A stretch of 64,000 nucleotides of DNA, taken from positions 1,116,001 to 1,180,000 of the forward strand of contig OZ024851.1 of the NCBI GenBank assembly GCA_964017145.1, given 5' to 3'. Both the position numbers and the translations under genes were made by a program. The DNA comes from Agrocybe praecox. Lineage: Eukaryota > Basidiomycota > Agaricomycetes > Agaricales > Agrocybaceae. The notes under the pieces were generated by a model that saw only the letters and a program-made list of their open reading frames with translations, was not told where the DNA came from and made no database searches. Below, one piece after another: positions 35,555 to 48,173 of the stretch; within the stretch, counting starts at the first letter, position 1; each line of letters starts with the position of its first letter.

Positions 35555-37519
35555 TAGTATATACATGGGGGAAATGGTAAAGGTAACATACCTTTCCTCC
35601 TTGAAGAAGGGATGTCTAATTAAATCGATTATCCCGTACCATGTCTGTGGTTTGGGATCAAGGAGCTGTAAATAATTTATTTAGAAAAGTATCCAGGGGC
35701 TGGAAGCATCAATAATTGTCTTGAATATATTACTTACCCCACACAGCAGAGAAAGGGCATGTTCTTTGAGTTGATAGCCCTCCAAGTATATTTGTCGCAT
35801 TTCATGACAAGCAAATCCTCTAGCCCACATTTCAATGTATTTGTTCTCTTCCAGATAGTCCGGAAGCTTGTACAATAAGATAAGATAAGATGAAGGAATT
35901 GAATGACATGAGAAATGCTTACATCGGAATTAGGAATGAGTAATACAAAGAAAATCACTCCGAGAGCCCAATAGTCCACCTCTATACCATAGCTTCGAGA
36001 GAAAATCTTCTCTGCCATTCTGTCAGTGTATTTTATGCCTCTCTGCAGGGGAGTAATAACGTGTTAGACGCGACTGAGTCCAAAGTCTCCAATGCAAACA
36101 TTCCCTTGATAATCCAGGAAGATATTATCGGGTTTCACGTTGTTATGAATTATTTCAATGCTGTGTAACGTTGCAATACCAATACTCTATAACCACAGCA
36201 GATGTCAACTTGAAATCAGCCAACAAATAGAGCGGTAAGGTAACTCACTATTTGCGCCATGATGAGTCAGAGATTGCTTAAACAGGCTAAACTGTCTTCT
36301 TCAACAACATCGATGAGGTCCTCTGACATCATTGACTAGAAATTGATATGAGAGTTCAGCCAGATAATGAGTATGATAAAAAAGAACTTGTTGCCATCAA
36401 CAAGCAATGCTCTTTACCCGTGTCGAGAGTTGCTTCAAGCGTCATCAGGAACTTAAACCCAGGCCTGTCATCTGTGGTAGACTCCGCAATGCGAATGTAG
36501 GCGCAAATCCCCCTTCTTAATTGCCTCTTTGCCAACTTATGATTTTATTCAGAAAGGGTATTATCTGACAACTCGAAACTCTTGAGGACAAAGTACTTGG
36601 TGGTTGGGAGTCCAAACCCGTTCCTCTGTGGTGTGGTGGAACGTACAACCTCCAGGGATGAGTTACCATTTCCTGCATCCATTCTTCTAACTTTAATCAA
36701 CGAGAAGTGTGGAGTAGAGAACCCAGTGATACGTTCGAAATCACCAAGTGGACGCAGTTTTTGTTCTTCATGCTCCGAAATATCTCTAGGAGGAATAATC
36801 CGTCGATGTTCCATAAACTCCTGAGAGTTATCAATTGTTTTGTGATCATGCTCCAAGTCCTTTGATTGTTCTATCTCTGGTTCCTGGCTCTCCCAAATGT
36901 CAATGAAAGCTTCCAGATCTTCATCTGTCCACCTTTCTGCTTCATATGAGTTGGCACCTGTTTGTTTTCTTTGGTTGAAATCAGCTCTGACTGTGATAGA
37001 TCCTCCTGATCCGGACAAGTCAAACACACTCCCATAATCTACAGAATATGTTTCACACAGCTTCTTGCTCTCGTCTTCTTCGTTCTTAGGATCCGACACG
37101 AACGTCTCCATTGTCACTATGTCCTCCTCAAGACTTATTGTGATGTTCTCAAACTGCTGAATGGTCTCCGCATATGATTCGTCCAATGCCTCTTCTCCAT
37201 CGCGATCGTCGCTTGGAATTATACTTCTTGAAATGCTCGCTTTCAAGGGCGGAAAATTGTTGAAGGAAGAGAGTGACTTTCTGTCGAAAAAGGTGCCCCA
37301 ACAGAGTCCATCAAAAATGGTATATGATGACGTGTCTATGTGGCTCATCACTAAAAGGGGTTTTGCACCCAATATCAAGCTCTTCAGACGCAGAGACAGC
37401 GGTGTATTATCCTGTGATGAAGTTCTTTGCAGATTGAAAGGCTCGCTCCTCTGCAAGTAAGTTGTCATGTCTGAGATGTTCCGAATCAAGAAGAGATGAA
37501 CGTTGTAAACAAGGCACAT
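35555..37519 (-). pseudogene. Ser/Thr protein kinase pseudogene (catalytic loop HNN)
   Basis: A 324-codon minus-strand frame (36545-37519) contains an acidic N-terminal region and then the beginning of a kinase fold (GDFERITGFSTPHFS, KYFVLKSFE with the ATP-binding Lys). It ends in TAA, but the same frame continues past the stop into NHKLAKRQLRRG, YIRIAES and RPGFKFLMTLEATLD, which fits the next kinase segment. A second in-frame stop (TGA, 36267-36269) replaces an expected Trp. The catalytic loop reads IHNNVKPDN (36139-36147 codes HNN in place of HRD), followed by an intact DFG. The activation segment is short (SYGIEVDYWALGVI follows), and the end is FKEER. Several lesions plus the loss of the catalytic Asp make an active kinase very unlikely. 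Confidence 0.75.
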
Positions 37520-38851
37520 TGTTGTTGGGGTGTCGAAGAAGGAAAGATAGCTTCAATGGGGTTTCATTTATAATTCTATTCGTTGTTCCAATGTTTTGAT
37601 GTGTGACCTCGCATTGCAATGACAGAGCAACAATCTCATGGTTTACGCACGGACCATGTTTTCCGAGAACGCAGGGATTTTGAACATTTATAAGGGGGCG
37701 ATTTATTCAATTTTCTTGGCTCTGCTCTACCTCATAATTTCCCTCAATTACTCTCTCAGGTCCTGCATATGTGTACCCCATCTGAATTGGTCGGGTTCCC
37801 ACGTACTGACGAAGTAGTTTTTCTTTGATCATCAGGATGAACTGAAGTATTGGGATGCTGATGCCACATGTCATATTCAGTTAAGAAGAGTGGCATACTA
37901 TCATGTCGATTATTGTTATGCTTTCACAAACAAAGGTATTTCGTAGAAACAGACGAGTTTAAAAGGCCAAAATACATGACCAAAAAAGGTAAATTAGTGT
38001 ACATACAGCATTCTCTCTCAAGTCTAATGAGCAAACCTGAAATCTAAACGTCTATTTCCTATATCTTTAGTGGTTACAAAGTATTCACTTTTTGCTAATC
38101 AAAACATTATTGTCAGCTAGAAGTCTGAAAATAGACCCGAAGTCCAAGAGCACTGACCTCATTAGTGATAGAATCTCATATCTTCACCTCACAATATCTT
38201 TTCTCAATATCTCTCTGAGATCTGAGCACTCATACAATGAGAACCAATAGTAGATTTAAGTTTCGAGTTGAACATCGTTCTTCCAAGTTTTGACCTTCAA
38301 GTCCTCAAACATCGCATGATAAAAAATCCAATAAGCCAGACAAGTACTCTTGAGAAGAGCAATGCAGATAGTGCCTTTCCTTGTCACATATGGGATGCTC
38401 GTATCAGGGATTTGTGAGGGACAGGAGAAGAGGGTTGAGAAAGACACGTAATCCAAAAATAGACCACGGGCCGGACATCACCGACCAACAACAGATGTTA
38501 CAAGTCTTTTATGTAAGTAAGTAAAAAGGAGTTTCTTTGTAGGGAGTGTTTTTTGTTACGCTTTTGATCCCCAATCAAAATATTTTGATGGGTCTTACTT
38601 TATAAATTATATGTCTCAAGTCCCGGGTGCTCGGCATGATCCGAAGGGCACGTGAACCGACCACGCAGCTGGGTCAATAGTTGGTCAATACCTTTCACTC
38701 CTGCTCGTAGCGGCTCATCGTCTTTAAGGTCTCGATTTTTCATTTACTCCTACTTTCATTGTGACTAACCACAATAATCATGATATGTGAACATCTTGAT
38801 GGTTAAGAAGCCATAATTCTGTCCCAGTTATTGTATACTTCGTCTCGCAAA
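37520..38851. other. Intergenic, no gene seen
   Basis: No frame with a recognised domain. The sequence is AT-rich and without repeats noticed by eye. Confidence 0.5.
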
Positions 38852-40243
38852 ATGGAAGGCCGATGCAGCTCGTGCAGAGCTCTGGCAAGCCTCGAAACAC
38901 AACTACACAACACTATCTCGGCACTTAATCTTCTTCTCGTTGAACACAGGAGCAAGAAGACCGATTTTAATAGCGCACATAGCCGCATGATACAAAAACT
39001 ACCTGTGGAAGGCATGCCTCTCTTCTTTCATCTCTGTTCACCCACTACCTTCCAAAGCGACCTTGAGAATGTGAAACAGCAGGATATATTTGCTCCGTTT
39101 ACCCTTGGAGCTGTGTATAGAAGTTGGAGACAGCTGGCATGGTACACACTGCAGCTCTGGACCCACCTCGTCTTCCTTCGTCCATTCTTCAAACACCCAG
39201 ATTGTGTCACTCTGGCTCAGGAATGGATATCTCGGAAGCGCTTCCTCTGACAACATATGTCAATATTTACGATAATGAGTCGCACGTAGATGTAGGCCCG
39301 CCGTTTTCACATTTCCTCAACATCCTTGTGCAATGCTCAAATCGCTGGCGAGATGTTGACTTGTACATTCCTACACACCTCCTTCGCTACTTATTCAGGA
39401 AATCCAGACCTTGCCAAAAATTGACATACTGCGGCTTCGACCTGGTATAACATCATGAAAAGCATTCAAACTATTTAGTGGTCCTGTAACTTCTCGTCAT
39501 GTCATAGCATCGGGGTCGCTACTCAAGAATATGAATATCAACTAGAGCAAGGTCAACGAAGTCGACAGTTGATGATTTCTTCGTCAAGGACTGCATGGAG
39601 CTTTTCTGCTGTGCTCCTATGCTGTAACAGTGCGACTTGGCAGGTGCTCCATGATCATACTGTCGTTGTCACCTTTCTCTCATCAATGATCAGATTCTTC
39701 GCCACTCATCCTTTGATTCGTTTGATAGCGGAGAGAACTTTTTCTCTGCTATCACCTTGCCGAATCTATCCTCTTTTTTTTCTTTCTGATAAACATGGAC
39801 ATTGGTGCTATAACACTGCCTTGCTCCCCTTCTTTCAATGATCAACACCGTCATTGATGAAATTAGAGCTGCTTAATGTCGAGTTCAGCTTTGATGACTT
39901 CAAATCCCTCTTGGAGACGATCCACACTGTCAAACACATCCACCTAACAATGTCGCCAGATCTTATGATTACTACGAAGGGAGTCGAGAACCCTTCATTC
40001 GTGAACTCAGCGAAAACCACAGCCTCCTTCCTGTCTCGAGATGCTCGAGTTTAGCTTGCACGCGTACATCCACGTCAATTTTAGGTGCATCCCTGGAATT
40101 GTTGCAATGTTGTACTCGAACTCACAAATCGACTCGGAGAGCTCAACTAGTGGAAGACCACTCAAGACATTCAAGTTCACTGCACCTTTTTCCCATTTGG
40201 AAATATTACTTCCATTTCTGAATCCCGAAAAAGAAGTAAAATA
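38852..40243 (+). pseudogene. F-box-like protein gene, frameshifted
   Basis: The start MEGRCSSCRALASLETQL, a coiled N-terminal stretch, LPVEGMPLFFHLCSP (F-box core) and LGAVYRSWRQLAWYTLQLWTHL are the standard opening of mushroom F-box proteins. At about 39230 the frame must shift by one base: the plus-1 frame runs SEALPLTTYVNI and on to NRWRDVDLYIP, the expected continuation. Later pieces (FATHPLIRLIAERTF, MKLELLNVEFSFDDFKSLLETIHTVKHIHL, LSLHAYIHVNF) lie in other frames but in the right order for the leucine-rich part. F-box proteins recruit substrates to SCF ubiquitin ligases; this copy could at most produce the N-terminal part. Confidence 0.65.
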
Positions 40244-41643
40244 GACTCTGGACCTGGAAGCACAACCTATCAGATATAGTAAGTGGGACCATTGTGATTG
40301 CTGGTATGATTCTTTTTAATTTTCAGTCACACAATTCACACACAGTACTTGGACTGCACGATAACGAGGACGATGTTCCAGTGGCCCTTTCACCTTGATA
40401 TTTCTTGTATTTGCATGCATTAGATACATTTAATTATAATGTTACAATATTATTGTAAATAAATTTCTTCTTACAGAAAATATTTCACATTTAACAAACA
40501 TCAAGTCAAAGATGGCGGTGGTAAATTCAAACGATGGCCACAACAACCATGAACCTCAGTCGCTGACTCTCTGTGCCCAGACACATTTCAAATCATATCT
40601 GGCTCTATACAACCATGATCTGTTGACATGATATGTGAAAACGGCATAGAACAAGTGTGTTTTGGGGAATCCTAGGTTTTGTGCTGGTTTTTGCATGCGG
40701 CAATACTGAGCATTGAGCACTCAGAAGGTATGTTTCCATCGTTCTTTCTCTTTTCAGTGAACAATGCTAACGATGACTGGTAGTATGTATACCTTAATGA
40801 TTATTAAAATTTAACTTAATGCAATTCTGTGGTATGAGGGGTCCAGCCGGGCACGTGCCCAGAACAAACAAAGCCAAAGTGGGGGTATGAACCCTGTGAC
40901 ACTTTTATTTTGGCTCACTCTCTCGCAGTTTTACTGTTTATGAACTTTTCTCTTTATAAAATTATTGTAATACCCCTTTTACACGCGTAGATCAACAAAA
41001 AAAAGTATTTTCGCGTTTTCTATGTCTTGTTTTTTTGTTCCGCGATAAGATAAGATGCGTCGGGTCTGATGTGCTGGCAATTTCCAGCTTTCCTCGCTTT
41101 CCTCGCTTCCCTCGTCTTTCGACAGCTGTCATCTTTCGACGGCCTCCTATGCACGAATTGCTCTCAATAAACATTTGGGATATCCCTTTCTTTCCTCCTC
41201 CTCCTCTCTCTTCACTCCCCATTTGTTCTCTAAAATCTCTCTGCTGCTCTTTTCGTGTTTTCTGTGTCTTGTTTTTTGTTTTTGTTTTTTTGGCTGGCCT
41301 TGCACCGTGTCTGATGCGCTTTGATTACCGCGCGTCCCTCTTATGACGCGTCGCTTTCCCGGCGAATAAGATATTGGTTCGTTCAGTACTTTGTTGAGTT
41401 TGCTAAGTTCAGAACGCACGCACACCGCGAAAAACATAAGTAGCTTAGTCACCAGCTAGGATGACGAAGCGAGCCTTCCTCCGCCCTGCGGCGGACCTTT
41501 ACATTTTATAATTATAATATTTATGCACGCTGTTCTTAACACAAATATTCGCAGAACAATGTCACTAGAGTCATCGTTGGACTCGTCTATCCAGCTATCC
41601 TCGACTGCTAGGGGTTTTTTTCTTCCCACTTCCTGCTCCGCGC
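40244..41643. other. Intergenic, low-complexity
   Basis: No gene seen. An imperfect direct repeat of about 50 bases occurs at roughly 41010-41062 and 41248-41320 (ttttcgtgttttctgtgtcttg with variations). T-rich throughout. Confidence 0.5.
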
Positions 41644-42231
41644 ATGACCGCGCCTGCTGCCCCCGCTAACTTGTCGGCATCGAAAATTCCAATAAGGAAG
41701 CAAGCTAGGACTGGAACTACGCCACCTCTCGAAGGCAGCGAAGATAGGGATTTGAAGCTCATTACCCCACCACCTACACTGCCATGTACTGCTAAAGCGT
41801 TTTCTCTAGCTGGTACTGTCCTAGTCCTTACAAGACAAGTTATCCCGCTAATGTCACTCCAAGAGGTGGAAAACTGGGTGGTCTTGACTCTTGGTGCAAC
41901 CAGGAGGCCAAAACATGCATCCATGCAACAAGATCAGCAGAATGATGATGACTCCAACTCATCATGCTCGTCATCGAATTCTCATGGATCCTTCCCTCAT
42001 CAGCATCAACGCCGAGGGCGCCAGCTCCGTTCTTCCTCATCTGCTTCGTCTCATGGTGATAATGATATTAATACACCCCCATCTCCCACACTGTTCTCCC
42101 ACCGGCCACAATTCAATGCTCGAAAAGCATCCGCTAGGTGCAGAGCCATCGAAGGCTATGTGAGCTTTGCCAGCGTCGAGGGTTTCGGCGAGCCTCCTGC
42201 AGACCCTTTGTTGCTTAATGACGAAGACTGA
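41644..42231 (+). CDS. Hypothetical protein, Ser/Asp/His-rich
   Basis: A 195-codon frame starting MTAPAAPANLSASKIP. The first half is proline-rich with a moderately hydrophobic stretch (AFSLAGTVLVLTRQVIPLMS); the second half has a Ser/Asn-rich low-complexity run and ends EPPADPLLLNDED. There is no recognised domain. The hydrophobic middle could be an unspliced intron, since GT sites occur near 41815 and 41870. The opposite strand is open for about 110 codons. The length and C-terminal composition make it a possible gene, no more. Confidence 0.35.
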   Translation: MTAPAAPANLSASKIPIRKQARTGTTPPLEGSEDRDLKLITPPPTLPCTAKAFSLAGTVLVLTRQVIPLMSLQEVENWVVLTLGATRRPKHASMQQDQQNDDDSNSSCSSSNSHGSFPHQHQRRGRQLRSSSSASSHGDNDINTPPSPTLFSHRPQFNARKASARCRAIEGYVSFASVEGFGEPPADPLLLNDED

Positions 42232-43826
42232 TGACAGAAATGGACGCAAGTGAGACGCCAGAGGAATGTTATTATCCATGGGCGCATTGGTTGGATGAAC
42301 AAAGAGGCTGCTTGGCGTTCGCGGAGACAATCCAACTGGTGTTGTGCTGTGATCCTTTTCTCTCCTGTCCTTTTTCTTCTTCTCTCTTTCGTTATTTTCT
42401 TTTAGTATGGCCATTGTCAACCTATACCATCCCTAATTTCGTCGGAAGAGCGGAGGTTTGAGCCTTGAGCACCTTTTCTGAATTGGTTTTGCATTCAATT
42501 TGTTCAGAAATTTAGACTTTACTCTTTTCTTGGTTCCAGACAAAACAAACTAAGAGGGTATAGATATTCCAGGTGCAACGCAAATAACTCCCCGGTATCG
42601 CCCTACAGATAGTGATTCGACATGCCAGAGCGACACTGTAGGCTAGGTTAGAATTTCGAGATTCTTGGATGAATCTTCCAGTATTTGGTCAGGATTTTTT
42701 GGCGTCTTTTTTCTTAAATTTTGTATCATCAACAGCGTACTTTCCGAAAGGCCCGGAATACACTCGTTTTTGAATCACCGTGAACTCGACTTTCCACCTA
42801 TTCGATCAGTGGGTGGAAATGACGATGTCATGCAAGATCAACCACAGCTGCGTACTATTAATTCCGCTAGGCACCCTTTCTGCTAGGGTTCTTGTACGGT
42901 GTCTTTAACATGAAATCTTAACCTTGCATTCCGGTTCGCATGCTGGAATATCCTCGATGTTTCCTAGTTATTGCTGTGCGTTTGCTGGCCATCGCCGAAT
43001 ATTATCTGCCCAATCGACGACCGCGGGGACATCCTGATATCATTACTCTACATATACACGTTGGAACTAGTCTTGTATTGCGAATGGACTTCTTTCTCCC
43101 TGTGATCGCTACTTTATTCACTATAGACTTCGTTGTCTACATCAAGCCTTTCAACAGCATCAACCACGATCGACATGTTCCAAGCTCTGATCGCGCATCA
43201 GAGACACGATTATCAGAGAATTCGGTGCTGTGCTTTTCCGAAGCATATGTTTCCTTCGCCCATATGCTGAGTGACAGTTCTGTCTCTTTGACGAACACCC
43301 GTGCCTAGACTGGGGGAGGGAGAAAGCCAGGGGTATAATATCGCCCGTACGAATGTGTTCGAGTGATACTGTATGATTCAGTCTCTTTTAGGTTCTATTT
43401 CGGCTTTCAATGAACTTGAATTGCGGATTGACATGAGGAAAAATATTCGCCAAGTCATTGTAGCAGCGACCCCATTCTTTACATAGGTTTGCGGTGGCGC
43501 GACCTTGAATTCTAAGAGGGTATATTCTTCGATTGATTCATCCTTTGTATTACAGAAATAGCCTAACCACTTGAGATCCATCCGTAAACAACCTCCAGAA
43601 ATCCCTCTTCATATCAGGGTGTTTCTGGCCTTGTAGTCGAAAAATTATGTCGGACAATATGTAGAACTTGCCATGGAATGGAGCAGGGAGCATGCTTGTG
43701 ACGTTGAATTTGATTTGGGGCGATGAACGACCATGCGAGCAACTTGATCCCAGAAGTCCAAACGGATAGCACAGTGAACAGGACAACGGGTTGCATTTGT
43801 GAGATTTGACAACAAGCTCGTGCTCC
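42232..43826. other. Intergenic; possible extra C-terminal exon of the NACHT gene
   Basis: No independent gene recognised. Just past the NACHT gene's stop, a minus-strand frame (43550-43840) contains KFYILSDIIFRLQGQKHPDMKRDFW, which looks protein-like and could be a downstream exon or a frameshifted tail of that gene. No clean splice joining them was found. Confidence 0.4.
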
Positions 43827-46800
43827 TTAATCCTCGTCACCTTCCGCCGTTAGTACAGTGTGTCCTATAAGGTTCGTTATTGGAGCAAAGAAATACAAAT
43901 CGATAGAATGGCATAAATTACCTTCCAACCAAGTACTGAGTCCATTTCCCCCGTCAAATTCATGTTTCTGGCGGTACAAGTCAGAAACTATATTAGCCAC
44001 ACTATGGGAAAAAAATACCTTGAGATAAGAGACAACATCACTAGCAAACTGCGAAGATACCAGCAGTTTCTTCCGCATAACCGTATTGAGATAATGGAGA
44101 GTTTTCAGGCAGGCAAATATTTTAAGGCTACGGTTTGCATGAATAAATAATGAATTTGTATGATAGGGGAAGAAAGTATCCAAATAAACCGTGTATTCGC
44201 CATTGGAGTGGTAAACCTCGGCTGACAGGTCTTGCAGAAGAGATTCCAATACGCAAGTTGAAAGTAATTCTTCCATGCCATTAGGAAGACTGTAGCGAGA
44301 TTCAGACATCATTTTGATTAAAGCAAAGTAAAATCCTTTCGCGTCGTGGTCGTGATTTAATACGGAGAGGTACTCTTGACGATCTCGAGCATGAATCCCA
44401 TATGGAGGAATCCCATCATTGGACGAGAGAGATTCAAGCTGTTGGTGGGGTAGTGAAAGGATATAAGCAAGATGCTCCTCCTCGGAGCTCGGGATATATG
44501 GATAGTAGCAAGTAGAAATTGCCGGAACTAATCGAGTTTTGTAGTTCCACGTCAGACATTCCAATAAATGAGTTCTCGCCTGCAACGATTCAACTGACAC
44601 CGAGAGAATTGAAGCCAAGTCCTCGTTGCTCTGAGAAATATCACTATTTCAAGAAGTACTCTCGATCGAAAATTCAAAATGTTACTCACCAATTGTCGAT
44701 GTATCCATTTGAGAAGTATCTGACATATCTTAAAATCTAGCACCATCCAATCGATATTGTAGAGAGCATCGATAAAAGACAGTACACTTTGGAAGTTCAT
44801 TGGATCCTGGTTGTATTTGATATCAGAGATTTTGAGCGTCATGCGAAGAAAGTCTCTATAGTTGACATTGAGCGTAATCATGAACTGTAGCATATAGTGC
44901 GCGGGCATAATAAAAAAACAAACCTGTCCTTGTCCCATTCTTCTACGCCACCCGAGTATAACATCAGCGCTTTAGTCTCCTTCGGTGAAACCCACTCTTC
45001 ATACACATTCATTTCCTTGGTCACAGAATCAGACTGTGCCGCAGAACGAGCGCGAGCTAGTTCTGCCTGAACGTAGTTTATCAACATGCTTCGACAAGTA
45101 CTCAAACATGCGTCACAAAAACGCAGATGCAGAGTTCCACTTTTTGTCTCGTCCAAGAGATATGGAGAGAGCCATTCTGTGATATGAATTGTAGTTTGAC
45201 AGTGCAATATTCCTTCGTACGAAGATGATACTTCGCGATGCGTACGTAGAAAGTACTGATATTCGTCGATGAATTGAATTGCGGATGCAGTTTGGCCTAG
45301 GAAAAAGTCGTCTCTGAATTTGCTCAAGCTTGAACCTCCGTTAAATATGAACTTGCAAAGTCCGGGACGTTGCAGAAACGTATGGACGGGGAGGCCGGAG
45401 AGGCATCCAAAAGAAAGTTCCTGAATGGCGTGGCGTACATCATCGATGGATATAGCTCGATTTTCCAGCTGTTTTTAAAAGAAAGAAAGGTTAGTATGAA
45501 TCGAGTTGGGGAATGTGCAGAACTCACGTTCAGGCGCCATTCAATATTTCGTAAGGTCGATGCAGCCCTGCCTAAATGTTGACATACATATGCATGATGG
45601 AAGGAGACATGAAGTCCTCTCATACGAAAACTATCGATTCCTTTTTTCAAGTCTATGACGAAGTGGGTTGCGAAATCAGTATCCTGATCATCTGTCCATT
45701 GCACGAAGAAGGACCAGGTTTCATGACTCAAATCCATTATGTGATCTCTGGACAAGTGATCAGCCTTACTCAAAGTCAAAAAAAGTTGCAAGGACTTACT
45801 TCATATGCTGTTGGGCGATATCCAAGCTTTTGAGAAGACGATTGAGGTAGAAATCATATACATGCTTGTGGGCTTTCTTGAGATCCACAGAAAACTCTCT
45901 AGACCGGCTGGGGTCTCCAAGAAAATCTTTAAATGACAGGTGCGAGAATGATATTTCGGTTTCGCATGGCCCAAAATATTCAGCAATATCGGGATCCTCT
46001 TCCATTGGAGTTTTTAAATTGACCAGAGAGGCAATCGCTCGTAAAACTATCTTGATTTCAGTTGCAGGAACGTCGAAGAGCTCTTCTATAACTTTGGCGT
46101 TTGCGTTGACGAGTATCCCGCTCAAAACACGGCGCAGCATTTCCCGACGTGGATATAACGATAGAATCGTGATATATAATCTATCGAGGTCAGAAAATGC
46201 TTCTGAGCGTAAAGGTCCAGGTTGAGAGATTATCTCCAATTGTTGGACTGGATCAGAGAAATCGGAATGATTTCCAACAAATTTGAGAACAGTGGCCGCA
46301 TAGATAAATTGGCCAGAGGAGTTGTGCACAAAATATTCTAAAATATAATCTGCAGGCCATGGACGCGGAACACCTTGCATAATATCTTGATTTTCGTCAT
46401 AGATTTTTGCGAAGCCATCGAACAGATAATTTCTGATATCATCCGAGGCATTGCGAGACTCGCTGAGATCCAACCGTTTTGTGAACTCCAAAAGAGGGGT
46501 GTGATCAAAGGAATCACGAATCCAGAATTCAGGGCGACTCGCGATGAGAATTCGGAACGGCAAGTTGGACATTTTCATCGAGTTTCCGATGAGGAAGAGA
46601 ATGTCACGCTGAACTTTCGAGGTTTCGCATTCGTCAAGGCCGTCGATGATGACTGTGGGGGTATGCGTTGGAAGGGAGGGTAGATGAGATGAAGGTTCAA
46701 CTATGAGTGAACGTAGCTGAGTGGATATAGTTTTGGATGGTAATTTGACATCGTTGGTCATTGCTTTATCCACAAGGGACCTCATACCAGGGATGTTGAC

Positions 46801-47289
46801 CGCAATCTGATATGCCAAAGTCGAGAACAGAAATTTAGCAAAACCACGTTTCTCTTCGCCCTTCAGAAAGAAAAACGACCCCGCATATCGTTCGGGGTGC
46901 AGTTGTCGCAGAAGCTCCGCAATATTCTGCATAATGGCTGACTTTCCTGCACCAGCAGGTCCATAAAGCCACAGGACATTTGTTGGTGGATTCGGGTCGT
47001 TGATCCATTCTATGATTTGCTGTAAAATCTCCTCGCGTGTCCCTGGATGACATGTGCCTTGGGGATACCGTTCTGCGGAATCATACATTGCTGAATCCGC
47101 TATTGATCGACTTAAGCTTGATAACCCTGTTAGAAAAAAACAGTTGTTAGACCGCACTCCAACACAAAGTGGAAACTACTTGCCTGACTCGATCATTCCA
47201 GGACTTTGGTTGGCAATAAAGGTCCCACCAGTAAATAAAAGGTTGCTCCCTAGGGCATTGAACATTGCTTGTCCTTGGAAATATGACAT
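43827..47289 (-). CDS. NACHT-domain STAND protein with a long unique C-terminus
   Basis: Starts MSYFQGQAMFNALGSN (exon 1, 47184-47289). Intron 1 (47127-47183) has a GC donor. The main exon carries YDSAERYPQGTCHPGTREEIL, Walker A GPAGAGKSA, Walker B VIIDGLDEC and a sensor stretch ILIASRPEFWI, then HLSFKDFLGDPSRS at the end of the winged-helix part. Further exons continue KADHLSRDHIMDL to WRLN, then LENRAISIDD to EEWDKD, RDFLRMTLKI to HRQL, and SNEDLASILS to the stop. One of these uses an acceptor 26 bases inside an apparently open stretch (the splice that gives DKD/RDFLRM). No WD, ankyrin or TPR repeats are seen in the C-terminal ~750 residues. NACHT STAND proteins are signal-activated ATPases linked in fungi to heterokaryon incompatibility. 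The last exons are uncertain. Confidence 0.82.
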
Positions 47290-48011
47290 TTTTTTGATGT
47301 ATTCTTCGGTTCTGAGGCTTGGGAGTATGGTGCAGAGATTGCGAAAAGCACTGCAGTAGACATAGATTCAAATTCGCACGATTATCAGGGGTCACGGGCC
47401 TGGCCTACAAAAATATCAATAGGATATATCCGTTGGCAGTAAATGAACAAAAGTAAACGCACCTGAGAGAATCGCAGAACCGGCCTGTCCAGTGACCTGT
47501 TGCACAAGAGGCTACCGCTGTAAATAATTTCAAAGCAAGTCCTTCGATGATCCTAACCCAGTTTGCAAGCGTCCGAAAAAATCAACCCTATTTCGACATT
47601 CGCGAACGAAATTTGCGAGTTTGAAGTTTGGACAAAAACGGCGCCTAATAATTACGAGGATATTCGCCGTTTCATATACCTCAAGAATCCTGGATGGTTC
47701 TGTGGTGACAATTTCACAATGTCTGCTGTCTGCTCCAATCTAAGTAGCAACGAAACGTTGGACATTCTTGACCGAAATAGCAAGGCACTTTCCGAGAACT
47801 CGTGTCCTTCAGAAGCTTCATTGTATCCCGAAGCTGAGCAGATTCGAAAGTTATTGAACTTCGAAGTGATGGAAAAAATAAAAGAGGAAAAGTGAAATGA
47901 TAATCAATTCCAATTGGCGCAATGTTTTACACACACGTGACATATACTGCTGGAGTTTGAACCCGCGGGAAGGCGTGAACCCGTACTTTCTCTTCATCGA
48001 GGACTGGTAGT

Positions 48012-48173
48012 ATGGACTTTTTCCAGGACGAACTCCCGTCAGTATTGAAGCTTCCAAATGAGTTATTATCGGAAATTGTCGAATGCACGGTCCTGGCATG
48101 TCGGGTGCTTCTGCTCATGTACCCCGCTGCAAGATACCCAACGATCCTAGGGAGAAATAGTGGATGGGGATGA
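48012..48173 (+). pseudogene. Possible F-box N-terminal fragment
   Basis: A 53-codon frame begins MDFFQDELPSVLKLPNELLSEIVECTVLACRV in two parts: an acidic start and the F-box core LPNELLSEIV. It ends 25 codons later, with no continuing homology. It is either a truncated F-box remnant or a gene whose first intron was not found. Short, so low confidence. Confidence 0.35.

Noticed and set aside
36545..36547. Treating the kinase stop at 36545 as the true end of a 324-aa protein
   Set aside because: The same frame continues past the stop with the next conserved kinase segment, and no donor site lies nearby, so it is a lesion and not a natural end.
43550..43840. Downstream frame as a separate gene
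   Set aside because: It overlaps the end of the NACHT gene by 14 bases and has no start of its own (begins at GTG after a stop); more likely a tail exon or frameshifted remnant.
47563..47895. 110-codon plus-strand frame upstream of the NACHT gene
   Set aside because: Composition is unremarkable, no family signature and no supporting exon; kept only as a possibility.
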